DNA of 64,000 bases from positions 13,910,660 through 13,974,659 of the forward strand of contig CM053260.1 of assembly GCA_028583405.1 (NCBI GenBank), read 5' to 3'. This DNA comes from Pogonophryne albipinna. Lineage: Eukaryota > Chordata > Actinopteri > Perciformes > Artedidraconidae. Below are positions 21,160 to 34,600 of the stretch, piece after piece. Under the pieces are notes generated by a model, which was not told the origin of the DNA, did not search any database, and saw nothing but the letters and a program-made list of their open reading frames with translations. The translations under genes and the position numbers were made by a program. Position 1 is the stretch's first letter. Each line of letters begins with the position of its first letter.

Positions 21160-22064
21160 ATAGATAGCCTACGTTATTTTCCCTATGCAATTCTCCATTT
21201 ACTCAACAATAACACATAATTATCCTTGTGTTTATTTATTTGTTTGATTAATCAACACAAGTTGGAGTCCGTCAGGACCGAGGGTCGGAGCAGCTCATTT
21301 GCTTTAGAGAATATTACACCCGGAAGTAAGTATTCTCTCCGCTTCGCTTGACAAACCCCGTGATAGTCCTCAAGCTCTGTGATTGGAGAGTGTGCTCCGA
21401 GGGTTACGGTTACGCCGAGCGTCGAACAGCACTTGGGAAATGGGATGGAACCACGGCAGACTGTCCAAAACTGGATTTGAACGGGTCCACCGCGTCCCCC
21501 CCTCCCCACCCCTTCCCCAGAACTACACATGCTGGCTATTGTGTTTCGCAACATGTTCTCTATCTATGGCACGTCTCTACTGGGAGTTGTAGTTTTAAAA
21601 GACGTTTTCATATTTCCCATAATAAGAAGTTGCCAGTATTAAACTGTGTACATCCCTGGAGGTTTAGGGGAAAGGAAACACTCAAATTTAAAACATATAA
21701 TTAATAAATGGGTGAAAATTGCTTGTGCCCATAATGGGCAGCATTAATATATACCCACATGCCAGCTAAGGTCAGAAGAGCTTTATTTAACAGCTGGTCT
21801 TATGTTTGTGACCCCTCCTGTTGTTAATTGATAACATTACATTACATTAATTGATAAGCCTGAAACATGCACTTGTCAAGGTTCAGAGGCAAATTTTGCA
21901 AATATGGCAGTAGCCATCGATCAGCTTAAGATAAGATATACTTTATTGATCCCAAGTTGGAAACATTTGCGTTACATCAGCATGTGTAACAGTTGTAAAT
22001 ATGCAGTGGTGTTTATTTGTAAATCATTTAGTATAATCACACAAATTCTGTGTTTTATATTTAA

Positions 22065-22823
22065 AGGTCCCATGTCATGCTTTTCCGGTTATTACCCGTC
22101 CCCTTGTGTGTTATGAAGGTTTGTATGCATGTAAACGGTCTGCAGAGTCAAAACCCTCAAAGTACACCATGTAGCGAGTAAAACTCTAACACAGAAAATA
22201 CCTCCCCAAAACGCCTCGTTGGAGATACGTCACTGTCCATTTGATTCTTCCGGGTACATCATGATGTCATGTCGTCCCCGGAACGAAATGGATCAATCCG
22301 CGGAGCCGTTACGTTAAGCCCCCGCTGATTGGTCCAAATTGACCAATCCACGGACTTCCTCACACACTCAGTGCAGGCAGCTCTGCTGATTTCTCCTCCT
22401 GGCTGCAGGCTGATAACAGACAGTTGGGATCGCGGCAAAATTCTCTCTGCAGACCCATTCTCACAGCGTTTATCAACCTTTTTCTTACTCAATATCAAGC
22501 CACACTTATTGTTTTTACTTCGGCTGTGACTTTGTGTGTGCTCAGGATGAGTTTCGCTGTGTATCGCTAAACAAGGAAATCACACCTCCACGGAGCTCAG
22601 CGCGATTCACAACGTCCCGACCAATCGGAGCACACTGGGCTCACAGGGAGGGGGGGGCAAGAGCTGCAACGAGCCGTTTAGTGGAGAGAGTGAATACACA
22701 TACTTTACAGAGATGCTGTATGCGAAACCAATGTGAGTTTGGAAAATTGCACAGTATAATTCTATTCTAGTAGACCTCAACAATGGAATTATGATCAGTG
22801 GAAATGGCCATGACATGGGACCT
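22065..22823. mobile_element. TTAA-flanked MITE (right-arm copy)
   Basis: AGGTCCCATGTCATG at one end and its inverse at the other, with TTAA at 22061-22064 and 22824-22827. It is the mirror of 11574-12333. Confidence 0.88.
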
Positions 22824-23195
22824 TTAACAATTCTGTGTTCTTTATTTATTGATTGTTCAATACCTGACAAGGCCGGAGATGAAATATCTACATACATCTT
22901 ATAAGAGTATAATACATTATGTATATATCAGTTAAAATAAGTGCTTCAACATAGTTAACATTGCTGGAAGTATGCACAAATATTGATAGATGTCTTGTAA
23001 TGCACTATTGAGGAACCTGCGACCCAAGTTTTTCATTCAATGCATAACTACACCGTTTGTGAATATGATATGTCAATAAACCTTAGAAAATCTTGAAATC
23101 TTGAAAGGGATGTGCAAAATAGTCATTATATACAGTCTTTAATTATCTATTAGTAGAGAATAACGAGTAATGAATATACTTTATAGGGATCCTAT

Positions 23196-23875
23196 CAGTG
23201 GCGAACCGTCAGGGCCTTCAAGGTATTCAGAGAATACCCTGGAACACTCAGATAAAACAAACAAAAAAAATCGATTTAATTATATAAATAAAATGTATAT
23301 AAAATGAATAAATGAGAATCGTATCTGTGTTGTTGATCTGTAATATCACAGTGTTACGTTGATTTGTTTGTCCTTCTCGGACCATGCACTACGCATTTCA
23401 GTGGTTTTGTGTTAGAAAAGAAAGCAACCAATCAGATCTTGTTCTGGGTCTCTGGGTAGAATATCCTTCAACCAAGGTATTCTACATCCTTGATCGAATG
23501 CCCTGGCCGTTGCACTGAATGAGAGCGTACGTTTGGACTGACAGTTTGATCAACCAATTATATATTGATTTGTAGCCAATGGGCGTATTCTTTCAGAGTT
23601 TCCCTCGGTTCCAGGGTATTCTAGAAGGCCCGCTAGTTAACTGGCTCGAGACAGAAGATCTAGAAGAATGCGACGAAGCAATTTATGCCGTTTTATTGTT
23701 TTTAACGTTGAAATGACAAGTGCAACAGGTGAAGATGAAGTTGTTGCGGAATTGTTGTGAGTACCTTTTTGAAGACGACGATTCAGTGAAAAGACGGACA
23801 TTATAATGCCGCGGAGTGGGGGGGGGTGGGTGTGTCTACAGAAGGTCCAGTTGTCATAGCCACGGTTCGCCACTG
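23196..23875. mobile_element. hAT MITE with GATCCTAT duplication (right-arm copy)
   Basis: The ends are CAGTGGCGAACCGT and its inverse, with flanks GATCCTAT at 23188-23195 and 23876-23883. It is the mirror of 10521-11200. Confidence 0.92.
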
Positions 23876-24129
23876 GATCCTATTAATATCTAATAATAAA
23901 AATAATACATTTCAATAACATGCTTTAACCACTATGTGTCCCTTTATATCAACTGTGCACCGTTATGGTGTAAATACAGCCTATCTACCAATTGGATCAA
24001 ATATAAAAGTCAGCCGAATTAGTGTTGATACTGCAAGGAGACGTATTGTGTGAAAAGAAATGTAAGATGTTGTTTAATTGCTGATATATTTATGATCCAC
24101 GTCACGTTTTCAGTTCCTCATGTTTGTCT

Positions 24130-25076
24130 AGAAGTCTTCTCATCAGGGCTCTATAAATAGAGAACTACGGCAGATATGTAATATTTAATGCAGCCGTGTA
24201 TTACAATGCCGTTATGTGATGACTTTCAAAGAGAAAAGCAAGCACACTTTTTGTTTTAAATGTTTTCGGTCTGTTTCCGGTATTTGTTAATGACGATGTG
24301 CTGTGAGATGTGAGACTGGAATTGCACAGGGGAAAATAACGTAGGCTATCTTTAGATGCGGATTTTGTTAAACTAATTTGTTTGTGCTGTGGACCAACAC
24401 TATACATTGACGGGGAAGGGGGTAGCAATAAAGATAACACCATTAAACAGTTACACAACATAACAGAAATAATATCGATAGCAGCGTCCCTAGCAACCAC
24501 CTTGGTAACAATGAAAACGTTCTATGGACGCAATTTCCTGAAGTAATCTTCGTAATAACTAGCAAACTAAAGATCATGTACATCCACTGCACACATAATC
24601 TGAAATAACAACTCATATTTCTCGCATCAAATGACATCAAAACGCATTTTAATGGCCAAACTAACTTTAAAATAGGCATTTTCCACCGAGAATAAAACGA
24701 AGTTCGGCCATGTTTTTTTTTTCTGCAGGGAGAAATTTGAAGATCACGTGACATAGACGCTAGCCATTGGAATGAATGGTGAAAAAAAAAGGGGTTTGTC
24801 AAACAGAGCACATGGTGTAGTCCTAAACGATAGCTGGGGATTCTGCCATCCTTTACTCCGAACAAATATTTGTTTCTCCGAATCGAAGGGGAAAAATACA
24901 AAAGCATTGCACACAATTTAAACCAATCAATGTTGTGTAATTAACAAGGATAATCTGGTGTTTTTTAGTCGAGGAGTAGTGCAGATATCACTGTAAAATC
25001 AATCGACAGTAAGGGGAATACTTACTTCCGGGTGTACAATTCTCCGTTATCCAATGGAAATGGACGCTCACATTGC
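24130..25076 (-). repeat. Family U copy 3 (right-arm copy)
   Basis: Mirror of 9321-10270. A difference near 24864 (AACAAATATTTG versus the left-arm homologue at about 9531) shows that the arms are not identical here. Confidence 0.65.
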
Positions 25077-25235
25077 CTTTAAGGGCAGCCGACACAAATA
25101 GGGTGACCAGGTCCCAACAAACCAAATGTGGGACAAGGAGTATGTTTGTGTGGGACAATGTGGGACACCCTCTCAACAGCACCCCGCCCCCCCCCCCTCT
25201 GTTTAATTTGGTTTATTCAACAGCATCCAATAAAC

Positions 25236-26828
25236 CAGGGTTGCCAACTCTCACGCATCTAGCGTGTGACACACGTTTTCACTCTCAATCTCACGCTCTC
25301 ACGCTGCCCAAACTATTCTCACGCCAAAAACAAGAATACGGAAGACTAGAAACGGTTTTGAAAACTTTTGTCACGTAGTGATCGTCTTCTCAATAGAGCA
25401 TCTTTGATAATGTCTTCTGGCCAATCAGAATCAAGATAACGGCGTGGTGTTGTTGCAGGAAGTCCCGACGGAGAATACTTCTGCTGTAGTACATCTCTAT
25501 ATACATCGATACAACATTACGTGTTGATAGAAATCAACACGTAATGAAATAAGACCCCACGGTTTGATGATTGATAGGTGTGTGGGCTGTCTTTCATTTT
25601 GACACACAGAACAGTGGGGGCTATCCACCCTTATGGATAAGGGTAGAGGAGGGAAGAGGCTGTGTGAATGACTTTACATTGTGGATCCACAATGTAAAGT
25701 CATTCACAGCCTCTTCCCTCTTCTCTCTGTGAGGAGCAGCAGGTTCAGCTTTCAGAACAAAGTAACACAAAACTAAAATGGCATTCATTTTTTAAATATG
25801 TCGTGTGGTAATATATTTATTTATTTGTCTTCTCAAGAGAGTACCAGAATGTGTATTTTATGTTAGTAAGATCTCCTGGGGGAGAATCCCCCAGACCCCC
25901 CTGCAGGGGTTGGGTTTTCAGCATGTCAACTCTTTCACCTGTGGGGAAATTGCAGGATTGGCTCCAAGTCGCCCTTTTTATTTACTTCAAGACAAATGTG
26001 CCTTTTTATTTGATACAGTTCAATTTGGATTGAGACAGGGAATAATCTAAACCTCACGCGTGGCGTTTTCACTGTCAAGGGGAGCGTGTATGTAATTACA
26101 TTGCAAATACTGACTTGAGCCCCACCATAGATTACCCAACAAAAATACTCTGGAGCCGAACTGCCGACCCGTATTGCGCATGCGCAGATCTAAGATCCAG
26201 TAGAAATTATAAAAAAGTAAAAGTCTGCTGCTTATTGTTCTACTAGGCCAAAATACAGTCAAAGAGTATATGAGAGTGAGAGTGTGTTAATTAATATATT
26301 TGGCAGTTTGGAGTAAGTCTGTAGATTTGTTTGTGTGTGTGTGTTTCATGTATGGGCCTCTCACGATAATTAATTAATATTAATATACATTTTCCCGGAA
26401 ATTATTGCGATAAACGATAATATTGTCGGCACCGTTGTATGACCATTTTAGACCCCTGACATAATGATAATATATAATAATAATTCAAGTACATCCTTTC
26501 AAACTGCTAGTCACATCCTCATGTAAATGGCAATTTATCGAGTTCATTTTTATTTATCGTACGATAAGTCAATTAATTGCTTATCGCGACAGGCACACAA
26601 TAAAACAGTGGAAACAAACATGTGTTTGACTTTCATTAGTGAATAAAACTGTGTGCCCTTTATAGTCTGTGTCCAATATTGTGTATTTGTATATATTGTA
26701 TATATATCCTATATATATGCTAAGGTCCCGCTGCTGACATGATAGCAGTCATTTCGTGTGCATATGTGTAATTAAACCCATGATATCAAAATCTTACTCC
26801 AGCCAGGTACCCAAAGTTGGCAACCCTG
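25236..26828. mobile_element. hAT-type element, CAGGGTTGCCAACT ends (right-arm copy)
   Basis: Mirror of 7568-9161 with AATAAAC on both sides. It contains the mirrored MITE and hairpins. Confidence 0.75.
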
Positions 26829-27104
26829 AATAAACAATGACAGAAAGTGAGGCCAAATGTAGTATAATTTAGTATCTTAATAAAGAATAGTAAACTAAGG
26901 CTAACCAAGGCAGCAGGCATTATTCACTTCAAGTGTTTAGAAATGCATCTTCCTAATTCAACTAGTGTATTAGGCTACCTGTAAAAGTAGGCACAAAATA
27001 AATTAATAGATCAAATAAAACCATAAGTACAAATGAAAACTGTTCAGGAGGGAACAAAAACATAATAATACATAAAATAAAATAGCTTTCAGTTTTGTCC
27101 ATCA

Positions 27105-27619
27105 CAGCAACAACAGGTGGGCCCCCCCAGTGTGTGGGCTATTTTGTCACCTATACCACTGGTGTCTTTAACTCTGTCAAACAACTCTCCACAGAGGCAG
27201 GGGCAAGCACATCTGTTATTATGGACGCTGCTTTTGTACGACCACATGACATTTTCTTTACTATCTCAGAGTCTGGAAAAATGGTCGGCGCTAGCTTGTT
27301 ACCACAGTCACTATGGTAACACTGGTTATTTCTGCTGCTGTTACCTTGTCTGAGTGGCCATCATTTTTTGGTTTGAGTAGGAATGTCTCCATAGAGTGGG
27401 ATGTCTCTTTTTGAGCGACACGTTTCTTGTGATAATCGCATTCTCGGTGTCTTTTTACGTCGTAGCACCGCCATGTGAAATTGAAAAATTACTCTTGCAA
27501 AGATTGCAAACAACTCTCTGAGAGTCGCCCTGCACTGGCTTCACCCACGGGTAAGTGTCTTCCCAGTCTTTGTTGTATGTGCATCTTCTTTTCTTCTTAG
27601 GTGTAGTTTCAGTTTCCTC
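27105..27619 (-). pseudogene. Broken BED-finger hAT N-terminus (right-arm copy)
   Basis: Mirror of 6776-7290 carrying the same frameshift after the first half of the finger. See that entry for the domains. Confidence 0.7.
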
Positions 27620-27765
27620 CATTTTCCATAACCTGCTGCCTTGCCTTTTTCTGTCAGGCCCCCCCTTTGGAGAGAAAAAAAAGTCGGGCCCCCCCAACAC
27701 AAATAGTCAGGCTCAGTGGTGGCGCCAGAGATTTCCTTTGGGGTGCTTGACGTTTAGGGGTTCCC

Positions 27766-28415
27766 ATTAATGTACCGGTCGCTACAGAGGAGTTTTCTAC
27801 TGCAACATTCCCCACGCATATACACAGTGCGACTGTTACAATGAAGGCTCGATAATCAGCTCACGGCATATAGGTGTAAGCAGGGGTAAAGTGCTATTTT
27901 TATAGGTGGTGTGTGGACCTCACATAGGGGGTTCCAGGGGCAAGCTCCCCCGGGAAGATTTATTTTTAAATATGGAAGTTAAAAGCATCAATCTGGTGCA
28001 CTTTGAGAGCAAAATGAAGAGATCTATGGATACATCTCTCAACACCCATATGAAACAGAACTGTAAACAGATTTACTTTTTCTTTATGGATATTTTACAA
28101 ATCACCCTTTTAAACGTTATTCTTGTTTTACTGTCGTATAGTATTTCATACCTGTTTTTCATTTATTTTCTTATTTTTTTAGAACTATAATGATCATATA
28201 AACGTGCGCCTCGGAAATAATTGTTCACATTAATGGTGACCAAAACATTTGAAACCCACTGAGATAACTTAGACTAAAGTTAACTATCTAAACACTGAGA
28301 GAGTCCTTTAGCTCACTGAGTCTCTCAGTCTGACAGGAGAGGACTCTCCTCCACTTTGTTGTTGAAAAACATCCGTTAGCGTAGCTCGCTAGCACCAGAA
28401 GCTAACAACAACGAT
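27766..28415 (+). repeat. Family R repeat (right-arm copy), empty TTAA site
   Basis: Mirror of 5979-6628. At 27765-27780 it reads CCATTAATGTACCGG without interruption. The same site at 51706 is occupied by the end of a piggyBac-like element, so this is the empty-site control. Confidence 0.7.
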
Positions 28416-28585
28416 CTCCAGTACCGGTGCGCTCTCTCTCTCTCTCTCGCTCGCGCACACAAAATGGCTCGTTCCACACACACACACAGAGCCGAGCTTT
28501 AATGAAACACAGAGACCCAGACGTAATAGTACTGTACTGAATCATATTATTTTCGAATCAATAATTTTTCAAATTATGATTTTTT

Positions 28586-28735
28586 TGTACTAGAGTAAAA
28601 GTAGAAGTACTCAGATCTTGTACTTTAGTAGAAGTACTCAGATCTTGTACTTAATAAAAGTAGAAGTACTCAGATCTTGTACTTGAGTAAAAGTAGAAGT
28701 ACTCAGATCTTGTACTTGAGTAAAAGTAGAAGTAC
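28586..28735 (-). repeat. 35-bp-unit tandem repeat (right-arm copy)
   Basis: Mirror of 5659-5808, identical as far as I compared it. Confidence 0.85.
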
Positions 28736-31028
28736 CAGAGTGTAGGAATACTCTGTTACAGTAAAAGTCCTGCATTCAAAATGTTCCTCAAGTGAAAGTA
28801 GAAAAGTATTATAAAAATACTAAGAGGCATGAAAATACATTTTCAAAATGCTCAACAGTGCTGCCAAAATTATAAACTGACTGCTACACAATTAAAATAA
28901 ATGCTTTTATATATTTCTATACTCTTTGGCGTTTCTGTTATTATTACCTGCTGCTTTAGTTGTTCTGACTGCTAAAATCCTGTTATTCCTCATTTTAAAG
29001 CCGATATTCCGTGGGGTCGGGGGGCTCGGATCCTTGTCACCTTTTTCATACCTGATGAGTTTGCATCCCTGACTACAGTTGCTTTAGCTTGTAGAAGTTA
29101 GTAAGCCTACTATTTGATGTGTTTTAGATAGGCATCTGCATCAGACAGCATATGGTTATTGAAATAAATATATATGCAGTTACGACATACAAGATGTGCC
29201 TTTAATAAATCTCACACTACTAAGGCAGCCGGCGGTTCCACCAGGGGCGTCAATCCCGGGGGGGGGGGGGGGGGGTTTCGTCCCCCCCTAGCTTCAGATT
29301 GGACCCCCTAAGTCATTTAGAATAATAAAAATAAATGTTAAAATAATTAATTTTTTGATAATAAATCAGTAAAATCAGGAAAAAAATAAGAATTAAATAA
29401 CATAACCCTAACCCTAAAACCGAAATAAAGTAACCAAAAACCGAAAAGAAACTAACAAAATCCGCCATTATCCGGCAAATTTTTGCGCACAATTTCGGAG
29501 CGCACAATTTCGGAGCGCACAATTTCGGCGCGACCGCCACGACGACTCAGAAGGTGCCCTTTTTTTTCTCTTGAGCACCTGCCCCTATACATGTCTGTGC
29601 ACGCCACTGGCATTGTGTGTAATACAACTGTGATTTTTATTAAATTAGTTAGTTTTTAAGGAAGGCCAGAGCTTCAGCTGTGTCCAATAGATTGTTCCCT
29701 TTTAGTTAACGTTTTTTAAAAGAACATTATATTCCGATTTGATCATGTCCCCTTTATTGTATTACGGAGAGCAATGTGAGCGTCCATTCCCATTGGATAA
29801 CGGAGGATTTTACACCCGGAAGTGAGTATTCTCCTTACTGTCGATTGATTTTACAGTGATATCTGCATTACTCATCAACTCAAAAACACCAGATTATCCT
29901 TGTTGATTACACAACATTGATTGGTTTAAGTTGTGTACAATGTTTTTGTAATTTACCCCTTCGATTCGGAGAAACAAATATTTGTTCAGTTTAGGATGGC
30001 CGAAGACACTACACTACCCAGAATCCTCAGCTATTGTTCCGCGTTGCCTCAAGCTCTGTGATTGGTTGACCTCCAACTGCATTCCATATTAAAAAAAACG
30101 TTTCGTAAAAGATAAATCATACTTTATTCAGCAGTGCTTGCTTTACTCTTTGAAAGTCATCACATGAATGCATTGTAATAAATGGTTTGGCTGTATTAAA
30201 TATTACACATCTGTCGTAGTTCTTTATTTATCTACAGAGATCTGGCCTCAAAATAGACCGGAAACTACTCTTTTACCGTTCTGTTTTAATTTCACAATAA
30301 AGTTAGTAGTAATAATTTGTTTTGATATTATTGTTTTTTTATTAACTACTAGACCGCTGGGTCATGTTAAGACCATCTTTTCTGTGTTGCTGTGGGGTTT
30401 TTCCATCGCTTTTGTGTTACAAATATCAAAACAATAACAGAATATGTCCGTCGTAAACTAAACCAGAAACAGCAGTATATTTTATTTTGTTAACACTGTA
30501 AACTTGACAGCTTTTTAACCCATACCTCCTACTGGTTAAAGCACATTATTACACGTTTAGAGTAATATTGAAATCTTGAAAAGGGATGTCCAAAATAGCA
30601 ATTATATACAGTTTTTAATTAACTATTTGTAGAGAATAACGAGTAATGTATATACTTTATAGGGATCTGCAGATAAATATTTAGTCTTCTCAAGCACCAA
30701 CAATCATTACATTACATTACATTGCATTTAGCTGACGCTTTTATCCAAAGCGACTTACAATAAGACCAACAAAATACAAGCTTGAAGAAAAAGAATCATA
30801 TAAGTACATCAGGTTTCATAGAGCCAAAACATTTCAAGTGCTACTCAACTGGCTTTAGATAAGCCAGTCCTCCAATCAAATATCTCTCCTGATTGTTGGC
30901 ACTTGACAATCACCTTCCCTGAATTTTACTCAGGTGTAACTAAAGTCTGCTTTAAGGGTTGTTTATATTTCACATCATTAATCAGAATCTGTAAAGTAAC
31001 TCAAATAAATGTAGTGGAGTAAAAATAC

Positions 31029-31946
31029 CAGGTTAACCTTAAAGAAAGCCCTCAGGATTATAAAAGACCCCCATCACCCCAGCCACAAACTGTTCTGTCT
31101 GCTGCCGTCTGGCACAACAGCCGCATTCTAGGAGAGGATGTGGCTGTTGTGGAGGACTACAAGTACCTGGGAGTGCACTTATGGGCTGAACTGGATGATC
31201 AACACTGACGCTGTGTACAAGAAGGGGATGAAAAGACTCTATTTTCTGAGGAAGCTGAGATCCTTCCACGTGTGCAGCGAGATGCTGGAGATCTTCTAGT
31301 CTGTTGTGGCCAGTGCACTCTTCTTTGCTGCGGTCTGCTGGGGGGGCAGCATCAGAGCCGGTGACACCAGCAGGATCAATAAACTGATCAGGAAAGCTGG
31401 GTCTGTCATCGGCATCAAGCTGGACCCCTTTGAAGCTGTGGTGGAGAGGAGGACACTGAACAGGCTGTTGTCCATGATGGATAACCCCACCCATCCTCTC
31501 CACCTGCAGCTGGACAGTCAACGGAGCTCCTTCTCCAACAGACTGCTGACAAGGACCGATACAGGAACACATTCCTGCCCACTGCAATAACTCTGTACAA
31601 TAAATCACCTCTGGCTGGAAGAGAACTCTCTGCTCCATAGTTTCTCTTGTAATACAACCTCGCTGTACATTTTACACATATATAATCTGTTCAATATTTG
31701 ATATTCCATATTCCATCGTCATATATTTTTGAATATGTATATTTGCATATATAATATCTACATGTATAATTTCTATTTCAACACGTATATTTTCTATTTT
31801 CTTTTCTTTCTATTCTTGTTTATTTGTAGTTTTGTTTTATTGTAAAATGCCTTGTCTTTTATGCTGCTGCAACAAAAACAATGTCCCAAATTGGGATCAA
31901 TAAAGTACCATCTTATCTTATCTTACATCCGGACTAAAACCACCAG
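31029..31946 (+). pseudogene. L2/CR1-like LINE 3' fragment (right-arm copy)
   Basis: Plus-strand mirror of 2448-3365. The 94-codon frame at 31306-31590 (MASALFFAAVCWGGSIRAGD onward) is the C-terminal region of the reverse transcriptase protein. A TAG stop lies just upstream. The 3' tail GGGATCAATAAAGTACCATC followed by TTATC repeats ends near 31925. Confidence 0.85.
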
Positions 31947-31986
31947 ACTCAGGGACAGTTTCATCCCACAGGCCATAAGACTATTA

Positions 31987-32751
31987 TGGCGCGTTTCCAC
32001 TGCAACGGGTAGCTCGCTTTAAGCGTGCCGAGCCGTGCGGGGCCCGTTTTTGGTTGCGTTTCCACTTGGCCTAGTTTTGGCCCGGGGCTACTTTTTCACC
32101 TTTTTTCTGGCCCGACTAAATCGTGGTTCTAGGGCCAGGAACAACCAGGCTGAGTCGGGCTGAGCATGCTAAACTAGAGAGAGAATCGCTGGCAAGGGGG
32201 CTACAACTACAACAAGATGAACATATTTGACCGTGATTTAATTTTAATACACGTTTCAGAATGATGCCGAAGTAACAACATACTGATACCGGTTAGTAAA
32301 AACCATGAATTAATGCTTTGACAAGTCTGCAGACAGACGGCAGGCGAAAAACCCTTTTAAAATGCGTGCTTTCTAAATGGAGCTTGGCTAAGCTAACGTT
32401 ATATATGCTCCGACCGTCCACACTCACAACAACGGCATATACAGACATAAATAAACCAGCGACTGTATTCGCCATGACACAGGCAGTCTGTGGTTTGTAC
32501 TTGTTTAACTTTTGTCTAGTTTCTGAACAGATATGAAGAGCTGTGAGCTCTGAGTGCTAAGAGCTAACGGCTGTGTTGTTGTTTGGGGCGCTCATTGAAG
32601 ATGACGTCACGGCTCCGCCTACACTGCGTTACTATAGTAACTACCCCAGTTCCTAAACTGTAATGGAAGCGCAGCATTAAAGTGAGCCGGGCCTAATAAG
32701 GCCTAACCAAACCGAGCGAGGCCGAGCTAGGCCTGCAGTGGAAACGCGCCA
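31987..32751. mobile_element. TA-flanked MITE (right-arm copy)
   Basis: Mirror of 1643-2407, with the same 18-bp inverted ends. Confidence 0.8.
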
Positions 32752-34015
32752 TAAAACACCTGAACTTTGAAATAACATCCATAACATTAATCTGGCTGCT
32801 ACTTAGAAATGATTTGTCTAATATATCATATATTCCAATCACTTGTATAGACTCTTATTGCACTATTTCACTTTTTACTATTTTACTATTTTTCTTTTTG
32901 TATTGATTTGCACTATTTTTTCTGTGTATCTGTTTTATTGTGTTGCACTGTTGGAGGAGCCTGTGACCTAAGGGGGGGGGGGTAGGAGACGTTCGATTCC
33001 TGTTTTGAATAGTGTGCCGTCGATGGGTTTCATTCCATTTCAAAATGCTGTTTGTCGCTCAGCGTAAATTTCGCGCACTGCTACTCCAACATCCAATCAC
33101 AGAGCTTGAGGACAAATCACGGGGTTTGTCCAGGGTTTGTCAAGCAAAGCACATGGTGTAGTCCCAAACGATAGCTGAGGATTCTGGGTAGTGTAGTGTC
33201 TTCGGCCATCCTAAACTGAACACATATTTGTTTCTCCGAATCGAAGGGGAAAATTACAAAAGCATTGTACACAATTTAAACCAATCAATGTTGTGTAATC
33301 AACAAGGATAATCTGGTGTTTTTGAGTTGATGAGTAGTGCAGATATCACTGTAAAATCAATCGACAGTAAAGAGAATACTTACTTCCGGGTGTAAAATCC
33401 TCCGTTATCCAATGGGAATGGACGCTCACATTGCTCTCCGTAATACAATAAAGGGGACAGGATCAAATAGGAATATAATGTTATTTTAAAAAACGTTAAC
33501 TAAAAGGGAACAATCTATTGGACACAGCTGAAGCTCTGGCCTTCCTTAAAACTAATTTAATAAAAATCACAGTTGTATTACACACAATGCACTGTTTTTT
33601 GAGAACAAAAATTCGTAAATAATGCACCATAATACATTCTGACGAAAAACCTTAAGATAATAATTCACACACACTGGCCTGATATTATACAATTTTGTAC
33701 AGACAATATATAGATACATTTAAAGAATCCTACTTTTTTAACAGAGAGTAAGCTGTCTAATAGTTTTTTAGATCATTGATCTTAAAGGGGGGGTAGGTAA
33801 GTTTCAGAAACCGGCTCGAGTGCACTAAAATTTGAAAGTACACAGCCGAAAAGAATCCGCCCCTTCCTTCAGACTTCCTTACAGAGCACCTCCTCCAACA
33901 CACATGAACGCGCACATGACTTAGGTTGGCTATATAGTTCAGGGGAATTGTAAACCATACAAAACCTGTCCAAGAGAAAAAGAGCGACCACGGAGTCAGA
34001 TTTCAACTCGGTGTG

Positions 34016-34444
34016 TATGGGGGTTATTCCCTATCTTTATTCAAGAGCGTGGTATTTACATTTGAGAGCATACTTTATTGATTTCCTTCACTCAAACCCT
34101 GTCATCGCACCAAAGACAAACCAAAGAGTAACCGCCCTTACGGGACGCTGTAATAAGTAAAACGAACGCACCCGCAAGGACACCTGGCCTCCTATTGGTT
34201 GAGGGATTTTGACAGGATTGTTGCACAAAAGTTTCGAGCGCGCAGAGAATAAATCTGAGAGCAGAACAAATCCGTAAGCAGCAATATATCTGAGTGCAAG
34301 CGTACAGTTTGAGCAGAAGCAGATCTAAGTGCAAGCAGGCACTGTTTGAGTGCGAGGACAGGGTTTGAGGGAAATAAATACATAAAGTATGCTCTCAAAT
34401 TTAAATACCACGCTCTTGAATAAAGATCGGGAATAACCCCCATA
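34016..34444. mobile_element. Complete MITE with TATGGGGGTTATTCCC ends
   Basis: The inverted ends of about 75 bp begin TATGGGGGTTATTCCC. GGTGTG flanks both sides (34010-34015 and 34445-34450). It is 429 bp and noncoding. It interrupts the coding remnant of the surrounding TTAA element. Confidence 0.85.
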
Positions 34445-34450
34445 GGTGTG

Positions 34451-34600
34451 TTCCATCAGTAGTCGCCATCGTTGAAAAGCAACTCCGATATTGACTCTGG
34501 TTTGAATTCTCCTAGTTTCCACTTTGTTTTTGTTCCTAATTTGCTCCGTTACATTATTTCTTTTGCCACCAGTAGACGATGTTGAACCTAACTCTGCCAT
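34451..34600 (-). pseudogene. N-terminal coding remnant of the TTAA element
   Basis: From the ATG at 34600 the minus strand reads MAELGSTSSTGGKRNN, then RRIQTRVNIGVAFQRWRLLM, a motif (VNIGVAFQRWR) that I associate with the start of uncharacterised fish transposon proteins of the Kolobok/THAP type. The frame runs straight into the TATGGGGG MITE, so the gene is broken. The family assignment is from memory and weak. The TTAA target of the host element is consistent with it. Confidence 0.45.

Larger units (their letters stand above)
29610..33590. mobile_element. Family U composite (right-arm copy)
   Basis: Terminal repeats at 29610-30034 and 33171-33590. The interior mirrors 1224-4359. The uninterrupted homologue of the palindrome spacer is at 30451-30523, inside this composite. 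Confidence 0.7.
17240..34393. repeat. Right arm of giant inverted repeat
   Basis: This is the reverse complement of 1-17170. Content runs in reverse order and opposite strand to the left arm. Positions not separately listed (short linkers, tails at 21919-21966 and 30702-30781, repeats at 29258-29275 and 29484-29528, hairpins at 25515-25546 and 25645-25724, small MITE at 26355-26594) are mirror copies. The outer limit is set only by the window edge of the left arm. Confidence 0.97.
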
